Shown: piece by piece, positions 25,563 to 36,241 of the stretch
How positions within the stretch are numbered: position 1 is the stretch's first letter
Layout: every line of letters starts with the position of its first letter
From: Fidelibacterota bacterium
Lineage (GTDB): Bacteria; Fidelibacterota; Marinisomatia; SCGC-AAA003-L08; GCA-2689995
Length of the DNA stretch: 41,451 nucleotides
NCBI GenBank assembly: GCA_014381925.1
Contig: JACNKR010000022.1
Location: 1-41,451, forward strand
Reading direction: 5' to 3'
Notes under the pieces: model-generated
What the model was told of the DNA's origin: nothing
Databases searched by the model: none
The model's input: the letters and a program-made list of their open reading frames with translations, nothing else
Made by a program: the position numbers and the translations under genes

Positions 25563-27338
25563 TTAATTATATTTAGTTTTTATTTCTTTAATCTGAGATT
25601 GAATTTCAGAAATTTGTTTTAATATTTTAATTACATTACTTGAAGAAGGTTGATTATTTAGCTCTTCTCGCTTCATATTTAATTTAGATTTTAAATCCAA
25701 TGTTTCAAAAACGGTAATACAATCTTTCGCAAGCTTAAGTGTTGGTTTTTTTTCGTCTAATTCAAAAATTAATTCAGATAATTTATTTCGATCAATTTCA
25801 TTTAATCCATCCATAACTACATTTGCGTCTGGAGTAATTTCACCATGAAGATGTATAAAAACGTTATCGAAAATATGTTTTGTATGTGTATTTTTAAACC
25901 AATCAGATTGAATATTATCATAGAGTAGCGTGCGTATTTCAGCATCTTCTACAAAGCAAAGTTGAGTAATTTCCTCTTCAATTTTATCTCGTCGTGATTT
26001 ATCAATCTTAACAATTGTTTCCGTTTTCTTTATCGGTATTTTCGCTAGTCTATTTTGATTTCGTTTCGTTAATAATGAAAGTTTTTCATATAAGTTTTCT
26101 TCTCTAAATTTGCTTACGTCTGCTAATTCTCTTATAAGTAATTCTCTGAAAATGGGGTCATTCACTCTTGAAATCTCTAATATAGATTCTCTTGCAAATG
26201 CATTTAATTGTTGTGTAGAACCAGTTCCACCTTCAAAATGAGTAAAGTGAAATTCAATCAATGGTCTGGCATTTTGAAGTAAATTTTCAAAATCTTTTTG
26301 CATTCCTTTTACCATCATATCATCCGGATCAAGGCCTTCAGGCATTTCAATTATTTTAGGAGAAACTCCTTCAAGTGCAAGAACATATCCAGAACGAATT
26401 GCTGCTTTTATTCCAGCAGAGTCACCATCAAAGACAAGCACAATATTTTCTGTATATCGTTTTAATTTTCGTGCATGTTGTTGGGTAAAAGCAGTCCCTG
26501 AAACCGCAACACCATTATTAAACCCATGTTGATAAAGTTGAAGATAGTCAAGGTATCCTTCGACCACCAATGCTTGGTCCTTTTTGGGTATATAGTTTTT
26601 TGATTTATTTAATCCATATAAAAAATTACTTTTATGATAAATAGGGCTTTCAGGTGAATTCATATATTTCGCATTGTCATTTGGGTCTAATGAACGACCA
26701 GCAAATCCAATAATTTTACTCATTTCATTTGCGAGAGAAAACATTATTCTATTTCTGAATCGATCAAAATACCCTTTTTCACCTGAAATTATTAAACCCG
26801 ATTCTTTAATTGCGTCTGAAGAAAACTTTTTATCCTTCAATATATCTAATAATCCCTGCCAATTATTTGGGCTAACACCTAACTGAAATGTTCGAATTGT
26901 ATCTATAGAAAGTTTACGGTCATTAAGCAAATATTGTTGATTTTTTTTTGATTTTTTAAGTGATTCACGATAGAAATCCCATGCAATGTCATGAATTTCG
27001 TATAATTGTTGAGTGAGGTTTTGATTTAAATTTGGATTACCATCCCATTGAATTTTAATATTGTACATTTCTGCTAAAAATTTTAGCGAATCTACAAATT
27101 CAAGGTTTTCTATTTTTTGAATAAAATTGATTACAGAACCACCAACTCCACACCCAAAACATTTATACATTTGCCTTTCAGGACTTACTGAAAAGCTTCC
27201 TGTTTTTTCATTATGAAATGGACATGGTGCAAACCAATTTTTCCCGCGTTTTTTTAATTGAACATATCGACCAATAACATCTTGAATATCTGCGATACTT
27301 CTAATTTGTTCTATTGTTTGTTCGGTAATTCGTGCCAT
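25563..27338 (-). CDS. dnaG: DNA primase
   Basis: 591 residues, normal length. It makes RNA primers for replication. The N-terminal CHC2 zinc finger has Cys39, His42, Cys60 and Cys63 (CPFH ... CFGC). The catalytic core has 'FAGRSLDPNDNAKYMNSPES', then the TOPRIM elements 'LVVEGYLDYLQLYQHG' and 'LVFDGDSAGIKAA' (conserved Glu and Asp-x-Asp). The C-terminal about 160 residues are the variable helicase-interaction part. No rpsU or rpoD flanks it, unlike the macromolecular synthesis operon of many bacteria. Confidence 0.96.
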   Translation of the reverse strand: MARITEQTIEQIRSIADIQDVIGRYVQLKKRGKNWFAPCPFHNEKTGSFSVSPERQMYKCFGCGVGGSVINFIQKIENLEFVDSLKFLAEMYNIKIQWDGNPNLNQNLTQQLYEIHDIAWDFYRESLKKSKKNQQYLLNDRKLSIDTIRTFQLGVSPNNWQGLLDILKDKKFSSDAIKESGLIISGEKGYFDRFRNRIMFSLANEMSKIIGFAGRSLDPNDNAKYMNSPESPIYHKSNFLYGLNKSKNYIPKKDQALVVEGYLDYLQLYQHGFNNGVAVSGTAFTQQHARKLKRYTENIVLVFDGDSAGIKAAIRSGYVLALEGVSPKIIEMPEGLDPDDMMVKGMQKDFENLLQNARPLIEFHFTHFEGGTGSTQQLNAFARESILEISRVNDPIFRELLIRELADVSKFREENLYEKLSLLTKRNQNRLAKIPIKKTETIVKIDKSRRDKIEEEITQLCFVEDAEIRTLLYDNIQSDWFKNTHTKHIFDNVFIHLHGEITPDANVVMDGLNEIDRNKLSELIFELDEKKPTLKLAKDCITVFETLDLKSKLNMKREELNNQPSSSNVIKILKQISEIQSQIKEIKTKYN

Positions 27339-27486
27339 AGCAAGTGGTATATTTTACAGCATTGAAAGTTTATCATTGTTAATCATTTTATAATTTTATT
27401 TCTCTTTAAAACTTACTAAATAATAATTATGATGATTTATTTCATTCTTCAATGTCCCATTCTTTTGTATTATAATAGTTATAAAT

Positions 27487-28551
27487 TTAGTTGATTACAA
27501 CTCCTAGTGGAATACTATAATTAATTCCAAAAATATACCTATTTTTATGATTAATACCAAAGAAACAACCCCATTTATTTTTTTTATAAATACCGGGGTA
27601 TAAATTAATCAACCATTTATAATAGAATTTTTCACTATATCTGACCGAACCTAATAGCGAATTATTTTTATCATAAAATAACCCAAAACTTTTCTCAAGG
27701 AGCACACCTTGAATATTTTTATCTTCATCTATAATAATATTTTCCCTACCGATATAACCATAGCCCAATGATAAAAATTTATTATCCTTTAATTTATATG
27801 ATAATCCAATTAAGCCGTCCAATCCAAATGACCCAAATAAATATATTTTATCTTTTTTTGGTAATTTAAGTTTCATAGAATAATATTGACCTTGATTATG
27901 TATTTCAGCATTATTTATTCTTATTGAAGGTTGTAATGACCAATCAGCTAAATTAAGTTTTTTATTAAAGAAATTACATACTTTATCTGATCTGAATAGA
28001 ATAATACCCAAAATATCAAAGATATATATATCTGCAACTGAGTCCGCATTATAGCCAATATAATTTCCATTTTCCATTACTTCGTTAAAGATATGAAAGA
28101 ATATTGATGTTGATATACTATAAAAATCTGGATGATTATAATTATGAAACATAAACCATTCTTTTAATTTTCTTGATGTCATACCATTACCAATTAAATG
28201 AATTGTATAATTGGGATACCATTGTTCTCCATTAAAACTAAAATCATTAGATAAAGGAAATATTTCATTATTAATAAATCTTTTTAATCCATAGTTATCT
28301 ATTGTTTTAATTGGATGTACCAATGAATTAAATACATTATTAATTGCATATTTATATGGGAAATTAGTTATTTCTCTACTTTTATCAGTAAATTGACTAA
28401 TATCATACCCATTATTTATAATTACAGTTATTGGATTAAATTGGTATTCTGATCCATAATTATAATTATGATAAAAATAATATTCAGCAAATAAATTATT
28501 TAGCGATAGGATTAATAAAAATAAATAAATTTTTGTATATAATGAGTTCAT
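27487..28551 (-). CDS. Exported protein of unknown function, beta-rich C-terminus
   Basis: 354 residues from the ATG at 28551, which begins a signal peptide (MNSLYTKIYLFLLILSLNNLFA). A longer start at 28593 would use the last codons of the antitoxin remnant in another frame and is unlikely. No clear ribosome site precedes either. The N-terminal half is aromatic- and Asn-rich and unrecognised. The C-terminal half alternates short strands ('YLFGSFGLDGLIGLSYKL', 'FFGINHKNRYIFGINYSIPL') in the manner of an outer-membrane barrel or YjbH-like protein. dnaG follows on the same strand after 148 bases. Confidence 0.55.
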   Translation of the reverse strand: MNSLYTKIYLFLLILSLNNLFAEYYFYHNYNYGSEYQFNPITVIINNGYDISQFTDKSREITNFPYKYAINNVFNSLVHPIKTIDNYGLKRFINNEIFPLSNDFSFNGEQWYPNYTIHLIGNGMTSRKLKEWFMFHNYNHPDFYSISTSIFFHIFNEVMENGNYIGYNADSVADIYIFDILGIILFRSDKVCNFFNKKLNLADWSLQPSIRINNAEIHNQGQYYSMKLKLPKKDKIYLFGSFGLDGLIGLSYKLKDNKFLSLGYGYIGRENIIIDEDKNIQGVLLEKSFGLFYDKNNSLLGSVRYSEKFYYKWLINLYPGIYKKNKWGCFFGINHKNRYIFGINYSIPLGVVIN

Positions 28552-28576
28552 TTTGAAATTAATTTGTTTAGGTTTT

Positions 28577-28796
28577 TCATTCCCAATTTCCATTAGGTGT
28601 TAAAATAATATTCCCTACGATATCGGCTGGTTTTACCATGCAACCATATATTAGACTTGTTTTTCTGCTTCATTTATTGGTGCAAGTTTAACAACGGGTT
28701 TTCCATGTTTAGTGATTATAATTTCATGATGATATTTATTAACTTCATCCATGAGTGTCAAACATTTTGCCTAAACTCTCCTGCTGAAATATTCAT
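28577..28796 (-). pseudogene. Degraded Phd/YefM-type antitoxin
   Basis: Three fragments in different frames together read as a typical Phd antitoxin: MNISAGEFRQN, then CLTLMDEVNKYHHEIIITK and HGKPVVKLAPINEAEKQV, then YGCMVKPADIVGNIILTPNG and NWE. Two single-base losses would explain the two frame changes: one between AA and TGT in the first junction, one near AAACAAGT in the second. Phd proteins bind DNA and neutralise a Doc or PIN-type toxin. No toxin gene is adjacent, so this looks like an inactive orphan remnant, unless the base losses are assembly errors. Confidence 0.75.
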
Positions 28797-29064
28797 TCAT
28801 CTCCATTATATGACTATGGTAATATATCCATATAATATATTATCTAATTTAAAATATTTTACATTTTCACTTTTTTCACATATTGCACTTAGAAAATATT
28901 ATTTAATTAAGTGAAAATTTCATATTAGATTATATTAATTTAATTAGTAAAATATACAGATATATTATGTTTTTTTATTGAGAAAGTAGAAAATTTATTA
29001 TAATTTTTTAAAATAATTTAATTTTAGATTTAACCAAATATATAAATAGATAAAAGAATATCAA
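28797..29064. other. AT-rich non-coding stretch
   Basis: No gene, tRNA or repeat is seen. It is extremely A/T-rich. A weak promoter candidate for the downstream regulator is TTGAGA (28978-28983), a 15-base spacer and TATAAT (28999-29004); the spacer is short. Confidence 0.4.
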
Positions 29065-30545
29065 ATGAAAAATAATGAATATAAAAGAATACAAGAAAAA
29101 TGGAATAAAAAATATATTTCCCGGAAATATCATGATTCAATTACTATTGCTAAAAAATTGTTACAAAATGCACTAAAATCTAAAAAGGAAGCAAATTTAA
29201 TAGATGCAAATAAACGACTAGCATACTCCTATTATTATTCAGGAGATAATGACATGGCATTAATTTATCTAGATAAAGCAAAAATCTTAATTAAAGATAA
29301 ACAATCAAAAAGTTATTTAGAATTACTAGGGATTTATGGTCCATTATTTATAAAATTAGGCAATTAAAAAAATCATTAAATTATTTACAAAACGCATTAC
29401 AAATTGCACATGCATTAAATGATATTAACTTTGAGTTAATAATTCTAAATAATTTGGCAACAGTTTATCAAAAATTAGGAGATGTCGATACAGCAATAAA
29501 ATATTTTGAAGAATGTATAAATATTAGTGAAAAAACGAATTTAAAGAAAGAAATTTATATTTATTATTTTAATATTGGTACAATTTATTAAGAAAAAAAA
29601 TTATTTGATAAGGCAGAAAAAATACTTAATAAAGCATTAATTTTAAGTCAAAAGGATAATAATAATAATGTCATTGTCAATTGTTTTATTGGGTTATCTG
29701 CATTATTTGTCGAACAAAATAAATTACCTACATCATTAGAATATGCAAAAAATGCATATAAAATTGCAGAAAATGAAAAATTATTGCACGCAAAATGTAA
29801 TGCTATTCAAATTAAATGTTCAATTTATCAGAAAATGAATCAATTGAAGAAAGTAAAAAAATTAATAGATGAAGGTTTAACAATTTCAACTCAAATGAAT
29901 GATAATTTATTATTATTAGATTTTAGAAAACTAATTATTACCCATTATGAAATGAGTAATGATTATAAAAATGCTTTAATAGCTTCAAAAGATTATATTG
30001 AATCTAAAGATAAAATATATAGTGACAAAATAATCAATAGCCTAAATCAAAGTAGAAAGGTGATTGATCAAATAGGTCATGAATTAAATATTCAGCAAAG
30101 AGAAAGACGGATTTTAGAATTAAAACAAGAAAAAGAAGATGTAAATAGAAAGTTAACAGTAAAAGCAATTGGTATAATAAAACGCGATGAATTTATTAAT
30201 TCAATTTTAATTGATTTTAAAAATCTTAAAAACAGTAATTCAACCAAAAAAATAATTTCTAAAATTAAACAGTATCAATTATCAGCAAAAGACTATGAAG
30301 ATTTTGAAATACTTTTACAAGATGTAAATAAGGATTTTTTTGATAAATTAATAAAAAATTATCCAACTCTTTCTCAAAGAGAACGAAAAGTTTGTGCAAT
30401 GATATATATTAATATGCAAACAAAAGATATTGCAAAATTGACTAATTTAATTCCCAATTCTATTGACCATTACCGTTATAATATCCGTAAGAAACTTGGG
30501 CTTTCACGAAAAGATAGTTTAAATAATTTTTTAAATTCAATATAA
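29065..30545 (+). pseudogene. TPR-LuxR-type transcriptional regulator, interrupted by a frameshift and a stop
   Basis: Frame-corrected, it encodes about 493 residues. Tetratricopeptide repeats come first ('YYYSGDNDMALIYLDKAK', 'YQKLGDVDTAIKYFEECI', 'LFDKAEKILNKALILSQK'). A coiled-coil-like segment follows (about 30050-30170), then a LuxR-like HTH ('PTLSQRERKVCAMIYINMQT', 'KDIAKLTNLIPNSIDHYRYN', 'IRKKLGLS'). The first frame stops at 29365-29367 after 'IKLGN'. The next frame resumes at once with LKKSLNYLQNAL, exactly one TPR consensus step, as if one T were lost from AATTTAAA. A further in-frame TAA (29589-29591) interrupts 'NIGTIY*EKKLFDKAE'. Such proteins are common cytoplasmic regulators in Bacteroidetes-like bacteria. 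Unless the sequence is wrong, the intact protein cannot be made. Confidence 0.8.
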
Positions 30546-30731
30546 TTATGTAACAAATGATAATTTATACAATACATATTTTTTATTTAAGTTCTATATT
30601 AAATAATGTAGGTTATATTTAAATAAAACTGTATTTATTTATTATAATTTGAATATATTAAGCAATTTAATAATTAATTCATAAAATGTTCAGTATGGAT
30701 TTTATACAGATTTAATTTTAATATTATACTC

Positions 30732-30778
30732 CTTTATTCATATTAGATTTACATACCTAATAATATGAAGGAATAAAG
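30732..30778 (+). promoter_or_regulatory. Hairpin enclosing the ribosome-binding site of the large secreted protein
   Basis: TTCATATTA (30737-30745) pairs with TAATATGAA (30761-30769). CTTTA (30732-30736) pairs with TAAAG (30774-30778). The four-base bulge GGAA (30770-30773) left unpaired on the 3' side is the likely Shine-Dalgarno core for the ATG at 30783. Pairing could limit translation. A/T pairs dominate, so the stem is weak. Confidence 0.35.
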
Positions 30779-30782
30779 TAAT

Positions 30783-33700
30783 ATGAAATTTATAAATAAA
30801 ACGCTAATTTTTATGTATATTTTACTTAGTTTAGTATTATCTAATAATGAGATACATAAATTTGAAATTAAAAATGATTTGATTAATAAAAATCAAATTC
30901 AATCAATTTTCATTATACCTACACAAATTGAAAATGAAAGAACTGAAGGATTTACACTTAAATTATTTGATTCTTATGGAGATGGGTGGGATAATTCAAT
31001 TTTAGATGTATTCTTAAATGGAGTATTAATTTTTGACAATTTATCTGTTGCCTCTAATGAAGAAACATTTAATTTCCAAGTTGATAATGGTGATTTGACT
31101 GAAACTGTTTATACATCTGGAAGTGATTATGAAAATGAAATTAGATATGCATTTTATGATAATTCAGGTGCATTAATTATTTCTGAAGGTCCACTTCCAA
31201 GTACTGGAATTAGTTTTTATGTTCAAATAGCTACTCCAGATAATCCTATATTAAGTGCTAATAGTGAAGTAAATGCCGTTAGTTTAAATTGGACTCCAAT
31301 TTTAAATAATGAGCAGGTGATTAGTTGTGCTGAAACGATGTGTGGGTATTATCTTAATTATGGATATAGTTGTACTGATTTAGCGACATATTATGGCTAT
31401 GATTGTACCGCCTGTGAGGACGAAGGATTATGTTCACAAAATATTATAAATGAAAATATAAATATAGTGGAAATAATTGAAAGTAGAAATAAATATCCAA
31501 TAGAAAATTTAGATTTTAGCCATTCAAATAATAGAAGTTGTTGGAATCATATGAATGATTTTTCATATTTTTGGACTGATTCTTATACTTCAATTTCTCT
31601 TTACCCAATAGGTGTTGGAAATGTAAGTTTAACTTCTGTTAAATTTAGTGATTATTCAAATGAATATTTTGGATTAACTTATTCAGAAGCATTTGTTAGC
31701 ATTGATATTGCAAATGAAAATGGAGAGACAATAAGTAATATTACTAGTGGAGTTGTCATTTCGAATGGTCAAGAAGGATTATTCGATTTATCCGAAATTC
31801 CAGATTTTAATTTTAATTCAAATGGAAATATCAAAGTATCTATAACGCCAATGACAAATGTGGGTGATTTAGGATATGCACCATTTATTAACTCAGATTC
31901 AGGTTTATCACCATCTGGGCTGTCTGGATTAAGTGATGATTATGGAGTTTTTTGGCCATCTTTATATAATTGGGATATTGAATTATGTGCTGACGCTGCT
32001 CCTCCAACTATTGATTCTTTTAATTTATATAGAAATAATGAATTGTATCAATCTGGATTAGTTGGAAATAATTTTTCTGATTTTAATGTTGATACAAATT
32101 CAGAATATTGTTATACATTGTCTCAAAATATGCCTGATAATAGTGAATCATTACATTCACCTTTAGTTTGTGCTACTCCAATTGACCCTATTGGCTTTGG
32201 AGAAACTTGTTATGACCCATTATCATTATCTGGTACATTCCCCATTTTTGCATCTGGAGATGGAATTGGAGATTATTTGAATGATTATGGTGAATATGTA
32301 ATTTATCTACCGTGGACTCCTGAAGGTGGGGATATGGTTTATTCATATACTCCAGAGAGTAATCATGAATTAATAATAACAATTGACGCTACTTATGATA
32401 ATTCGATAGGTGTATTTACAGATTGTGGTAATCCATTACAGTCACAGGTTGCTGGTGATGACAGTAATTATGAAGCTCCATTTAGTGAAACAGTTAAATT
32501 TAATGTATATCAAGGTGTTACTTATTATATTGTGAATTTTGCATATTATCCTGATGATACGGGTAGCTGGACAATATCATTAGAAATTCCACCTCCATGT
32601 ATTGATGATAATTTTGAAGATGATGATACAAAAGAAAATGCAGTCAACCATGGTGGTGATGGAGTTTATACTTATTCTTTATGTTTAGAAGATAACCCTG
32701 GTGGTATTCCTCAGTTAAGTGAATATTCAGCAATTGATTGGAGTGTTGTCACACTCGCCCCATTTACACATTTAACAGTTACAACGGAGGGAATTGGAAA
32801 CGAATCAAATGATATAGATTTATTTATTGAAACTTTGAGTGGTGATGGTATTTGTTGGTGGGGTGATGGCGATGATTTAGCAGGTAGTGGAAATTATTCT
32901 TCTAGCGAATCGGTTGTATATTTTAATGAATCTCCCAATAGTTTAGATGTGTATATTGGAGCATTTATTTGGTATATTGAGGAAGAACCCAGTCAATATC
33001 AATTAACAATTTCTACTGTATCTGAAGAAAATTTAGATGCACCTCGAAATTTAACTGCAACACAATCTCCATTTGATAATTCTCAATTATTTTTGAACTG
33101 GACCACACCTTTTGTTGACACAATTATAAATACTCCACTTTTAACACCAACAGATGTTAATTATGTAAGAAAAGATAATATTGGACAATCAAATCAAAAA
33201 TATCTCAGCAACAATAATGGTAATAATAAAAATAAAATTAATATGAGAAATTATAATGAATTTTCATCAAATCATGTTTCGAATAGAACTGATCCAGGAG
33301 ATTCTTGTGAAGAACCAATGATAGCAACTTCAGGGATAAATGTTGCAAATGGGCTTGATCAATGGTTTAGTTATACGGCTACAATGGATGGTTTGCTAAC
33401 AATTTCATCCCAAAATGAAGCAGGTGACGCAATTTGGGATACTTATTAATATTATTTGGAAGTTGTGGGGTGGATGAAAATAATTATTATTCTGATATTA
33501 TTGGTTATAATGATGATTGTTGTGGATATTGGGGACCATCTTCAACTACAATACCCGTAACTGCGGGGCAACAAATAATATTTTTATGGGCAAATTATTT
33601 TGCACCAGGGCCATTTCCTTTTACAATCACTGAAGGTGATTTAACTTGTTTTGATGACTCATATGAAGAAAATGATAGTTACCCTTGGTCACCATCACCA

Positions 33701-35404
33701 ATAGAGCCTGGAAATTATGACATGATGATGTGTAGCTGGGATTTAGATGATTGGTATAGCATCACGGTAGATAATGGTCAGAAATTAACGGTTACCTATA
33801 CTGGCGATGACCAGATTGGTGCAATGGCATTGGGTATTTTTGCGTTTGATATTGATTATAATTATGCTGTTGCATATACTCAAAATGAAAATATCATGTC
33901 ATTGGAATATTCAGTTCAAGGAAATCAGCCATTAGAATTACATGTTATGGTTAGAAATCTGGGTGGAGAATCTGCAGAAGGGGCATATAATTTAAATATT
34001 TCACTTGAAAGTTTTGAACAAACTACATATTCAATTTATAGAACTATTGATGACAATGCTACTGAAAATATTTCAAATGGAGTACTATCTAATTATTATT
34101 CTGAAAATATTGATTTAGATTTTCGATATTGTTATACAGTTACTGCAAATCTTGCAGGGGTAGAAGGTGTCCACTCAAATGAAGCGTGTATCCCTTTTTC
34201 TGAAACTATTAATGTTAATATGATATTTGAAAATGGAAATAATCTTGTGAGTTTCCCCGGCATATTAGAAGATCTAAATAGTGTAAATTTATTAGATAAT
34301 GGATTAGTTGGAGATGCTGAAATAAATTTTATTTTGGGACAGGGTGTTGGATTATTTAATACTGAAAGTGGATGGAGTGGTAATTTAACCACTATTTCTC
34401 CATATTCTGGATATTGGGTAAATTATGAAACAGAAGGAATATTTAACCGTGAAATTTCATTTTCAAATTTATTAGAAAATTGTGAAATATATGGTGATAT
34501 CACTGATGGGAATAATTTAGTGTCTTTTAAATGGGGGCAAGGTAATGCTTCTACCCTTGATGCTTTAGGTGGTGAAGCCTTTGCTTCTGAAAACTTTAAT
34601 TTTATTTTAGGACAAGGTCTTGGATTATTTAATACAGAAAATGGTTGGAACGGAAACTTAACTTCTTTAATTGAAGGTAAAGGATATTGGTTAAATATTA
34701 AAGATGGTGTTGAAATTGATTTTAAATGGGGGTTTGGAAATTGTGCTAATCCCGGTGGAAATGCTCTTATTAAAGAAGAAATAACAATACAACTTCCTGA
34801 AGAATATCAATTTATACAATCAACAAATCAAGCATTTTATTTATTAAATGAAATAATAATAGACGGTAAACACCCAAACGAAGGTAATATAATTCTTGCA
34901 TATAAAAATGATATTCTTGTCTGCTCAACTGTATATAATCCTGAATTAACTATCTTACCTGTAATGGGGAGAGATTTAAGTTCACAAACAGTAGGCTTTT
35001 TAGAGGAAGGTGAAGTACCAACACTCAAAATAGTAAATTCTTTTGGTGAAATTATACAACTTGAAGCAGATATTGATGGATTTAAAAACTTACTCGTTTC
35101 AGAAATAGAAAAAGTGAGTGGTGATGCAAATAAAATTCCAACAGAATGGTTGTTGAACCCTGTATATCCTAACCCATTTAATCCAGTTACAACAATCAGT
35201 TTTGGATTACCAGTAGATATAAATATTAATCTATCAATATATGATATCGAAGGTCGTAAAATGATAACTTTAACTGATGGATTTATATCTGCTGGATTTC
35301 ATACAATCGAATGGAATGCAGGAGGATTATCATCAGGTATATATTTTGTAAAGTTAGAAGCTGGACAATTTTCAAATATACAGAAATTGATTTTAATGAA
35401 ATAA
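30783..35404 (+). pseudogene. Large secreted multidomain protein with sorting domain, split by one frameshift
   Basis: Frame-corrected, this is one protein of about 1540 residues. A signal peptide (MKFINKTLIFMYILLSLVLS) is followed by a 'LFDSYGDGWDNS' domain, an FN3-like segment, a Cys-rich patch, and several PPC-like beta domains ('DNFEDDDTKENAV', 'TVTTEGIGNESNDIDLFIET'). The end has two 'GNNLVSF...LGQG.GLFNT' domains and a 'YPNPFNPVTTISFGLP' sorting domain. The first frame stops at 33447-33449 after IWDTY. The second frame continues at once with LILFGSCGVDENNY, completing the usual 'DTYL.LFGSC' strand of the PPC-like domain, as if one T were missing from TATTTAATA. The apparent TTG start at 33434 is therefore not real. 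The 5' part alone lacks the sorting domain, so the break should stop surface attachment if genuine. Confidence 0.8.
34219..35401 (+). repeat. Second copy of a ~390-residue C-terminal cassette (first copy about 975-2162)
   Basis: The last about 390 codons here and of the protein ending at 2165 align over their whole length. Shared landmarks in order: two LGQG.GLFNT domains, 'ALGGEAFAS.NFNFILGQGL', 'EGKGYW', 'FIQST.QAFYL', 'VMGRDLS..TVGF', and NPFNP. The DNA is recognisably similar in the second LGQG domain. It is a diverged duplication of a C-terminal module set, with no mobile-element ends visible. Confidence 0.75.
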
Positions 35405-35468
35405 TATCTATAATTAATTTTCCTTCAAAACGAAAGTAACTTTTTTACATTATCACTTACTTTCATTT

Positions 35469-35500
35469 AAAGCCTTGCTATTTGCAGGGCTTTTCTTTTT
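35469..35500 (+). terminator. Rho-independent terminator
   Basis: AAAGCCTTGC (35469-35478) pairs with GCAGGGCTTT (35484-35493) with one T:G wobble, around a TATTT loop, followed by a T-rich tract. It separates the large secreted protein gene from the fur operon. Confidence 0.85.
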
Positions 35501-35543
35501 TAAAAAATGATATTATCCATATTTATAATTTTCGTAATTTAGT

Positions 35544-35562
35544 ATTGAGAATTAATCTCAAT
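35544..35562 (+). promoter_or_regulatory. Fur-box-like operator upstream of fur-feoAB
   Basis: ATTGAGAATTAATCTCAAT is a 19-bp 9-1-9 inverted repeat with one mismatched pair. It resembles classical Fur sites of the TGAGAAT.ATTCTCA type. It ends 20 bases before the fur ATG, suggesting iron-dependent autoregulation of the operon. Confidence 0.65.
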
Positions 35563-35582
35563 AAAATATATTTGAGGTAGAA

Positions 35583-36014
35583 ATGGATAAGAAAATATTA
35601 AATAAGTTTAAAGCTGTATTAAAAAAAGAACAATTAAAATTAACGAAACAACGCCATGCCGTATTGGCAAATATGATAAAAAGTAAAGGGCATAGAGAAT
35701 GTGATGAAATTTATGACCAATTAAAATCCAATGGAGAAAATGTTTCTAGAGCAACAGTTTATCGAACGGTTGCAATTCTTGAAAAGTATGGTTTTTTGAG
35801 AAAATTAGAATTAGGAGATGGTCGAGCTAGGTATGAATATAAATTAGGATTAGATCACCATGATCATATGGTTTGTATTGAATGTGGACAGATAATTGAG
35901 TTTGTAAATTCTGAAATTGAATTATTGCAGGATAAAATTTGTATAGATATGAATTTTAAATTAGTTAGACATATACATCAATTATTTGGAGTGTGTGAAA
36001 TTTGTCAAAATTAA
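35583..36014 (+). CDS. fur: Fur family metalloregulator
   Basis: 143 residues. The N-terminal winged helix includes 'KLTKQRHAVLANMI' and 'SRATVYRTVAILEKYGFLRK'. The C-terminal dimer domain has 'GLDHHDHMVCIECGQIIEF' and CEICQN, giving two CxxC pairs for the structural zinc site and the His-rich regulatory metal site. Coupling to feoA and feoB and the upstream Fur-box-like dyad favour true iron-sensing Fur over Zur or PerR. It precedes feoA with a 13-base overlap. Confidence 0.92.
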   Translation: MDKKILNKFKAVLKKEQLKLTKQRHAVLANMIKSKGHRECDEIYDQLKSNGENVSRATVYRTVAILEKYGFLRKLELGDGRARYEYKLGLDHHDHMVCIECGQIIEFVNSEIELLQDKICIDMNFKLVRHIHQLFGVCEICQN

Positions 36015-36241
36015 ATTCACTTATTGATTTAAATATAAATGAAGTTGCAATTATTGAAAAATATAATCTTGCTGAATTTGGTAGTATTAGAATGCAAGAA
36101 ATGGGTTTGATACCGGGCAACATTATTAGACTTGTAAAAAAGGCACCATTTAATGGACCCATTGAAATTAAACTTGATGGGTTTTATTTAAGTTTACGAC
36201 GAGATTTAGCAGAAAAAGTTCAAATTAGAAAATTGAAATAA
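36002..36241 (+). CDS. feoA: Ferrous iron transport protein A
   Basis: 79 residues, SH3-like. It starts at TTG 36002, inside the 3' end of fur. No later ATG keeps the conserved N-terminus 'LNSLIDLNINEVAII', and GGAG lies about 10 bases upstream. 'RMQEMGLIPGNIIRLVKKAP' and 'GPIEIKLDGFYLSLRRDLAE' are diagnostic FeoA motifs. FeoA is a small cytoplasmic partner of the FeoB permease. Its stop directly abuts the feoB ATG. Confidence 0.93.
   Translation: MSKLNSLIDLNINEVAIIEKYNLAEFGSIRMQEMGLIPGNIIRLVKKAPFNGPIEIKLDGFYLSLRRDLAEKVQIRKLK

Noticed and set aside
28552..28593. Longer N-terminus for the exported protein at 27487-28551
   Set aside because: These codons are the tail of the antitoxin remnant in another frame, and they would bury the signal peptide.
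28657..28914. 85-codon plus-strand ORF
   Set aside because: It lies antisense to the Phd remnant, has low-complexity Phe/Ile/Tyr composition and no ribosome site.
33434..33449. Independent TTG start for the 3' part of the large secreted protein
   Set aside because: It has no signal peptide, and the first residues complete a domain strand begun in the upstream frame. One frameshifted gene is the better reading.
33440..33452. Programmed ribosomal frameshift
   Set aside because: No slippery heptamer or downstream structure is visible, and neighbouring genes carry similar breaks. Decay or sequence error is simpler.
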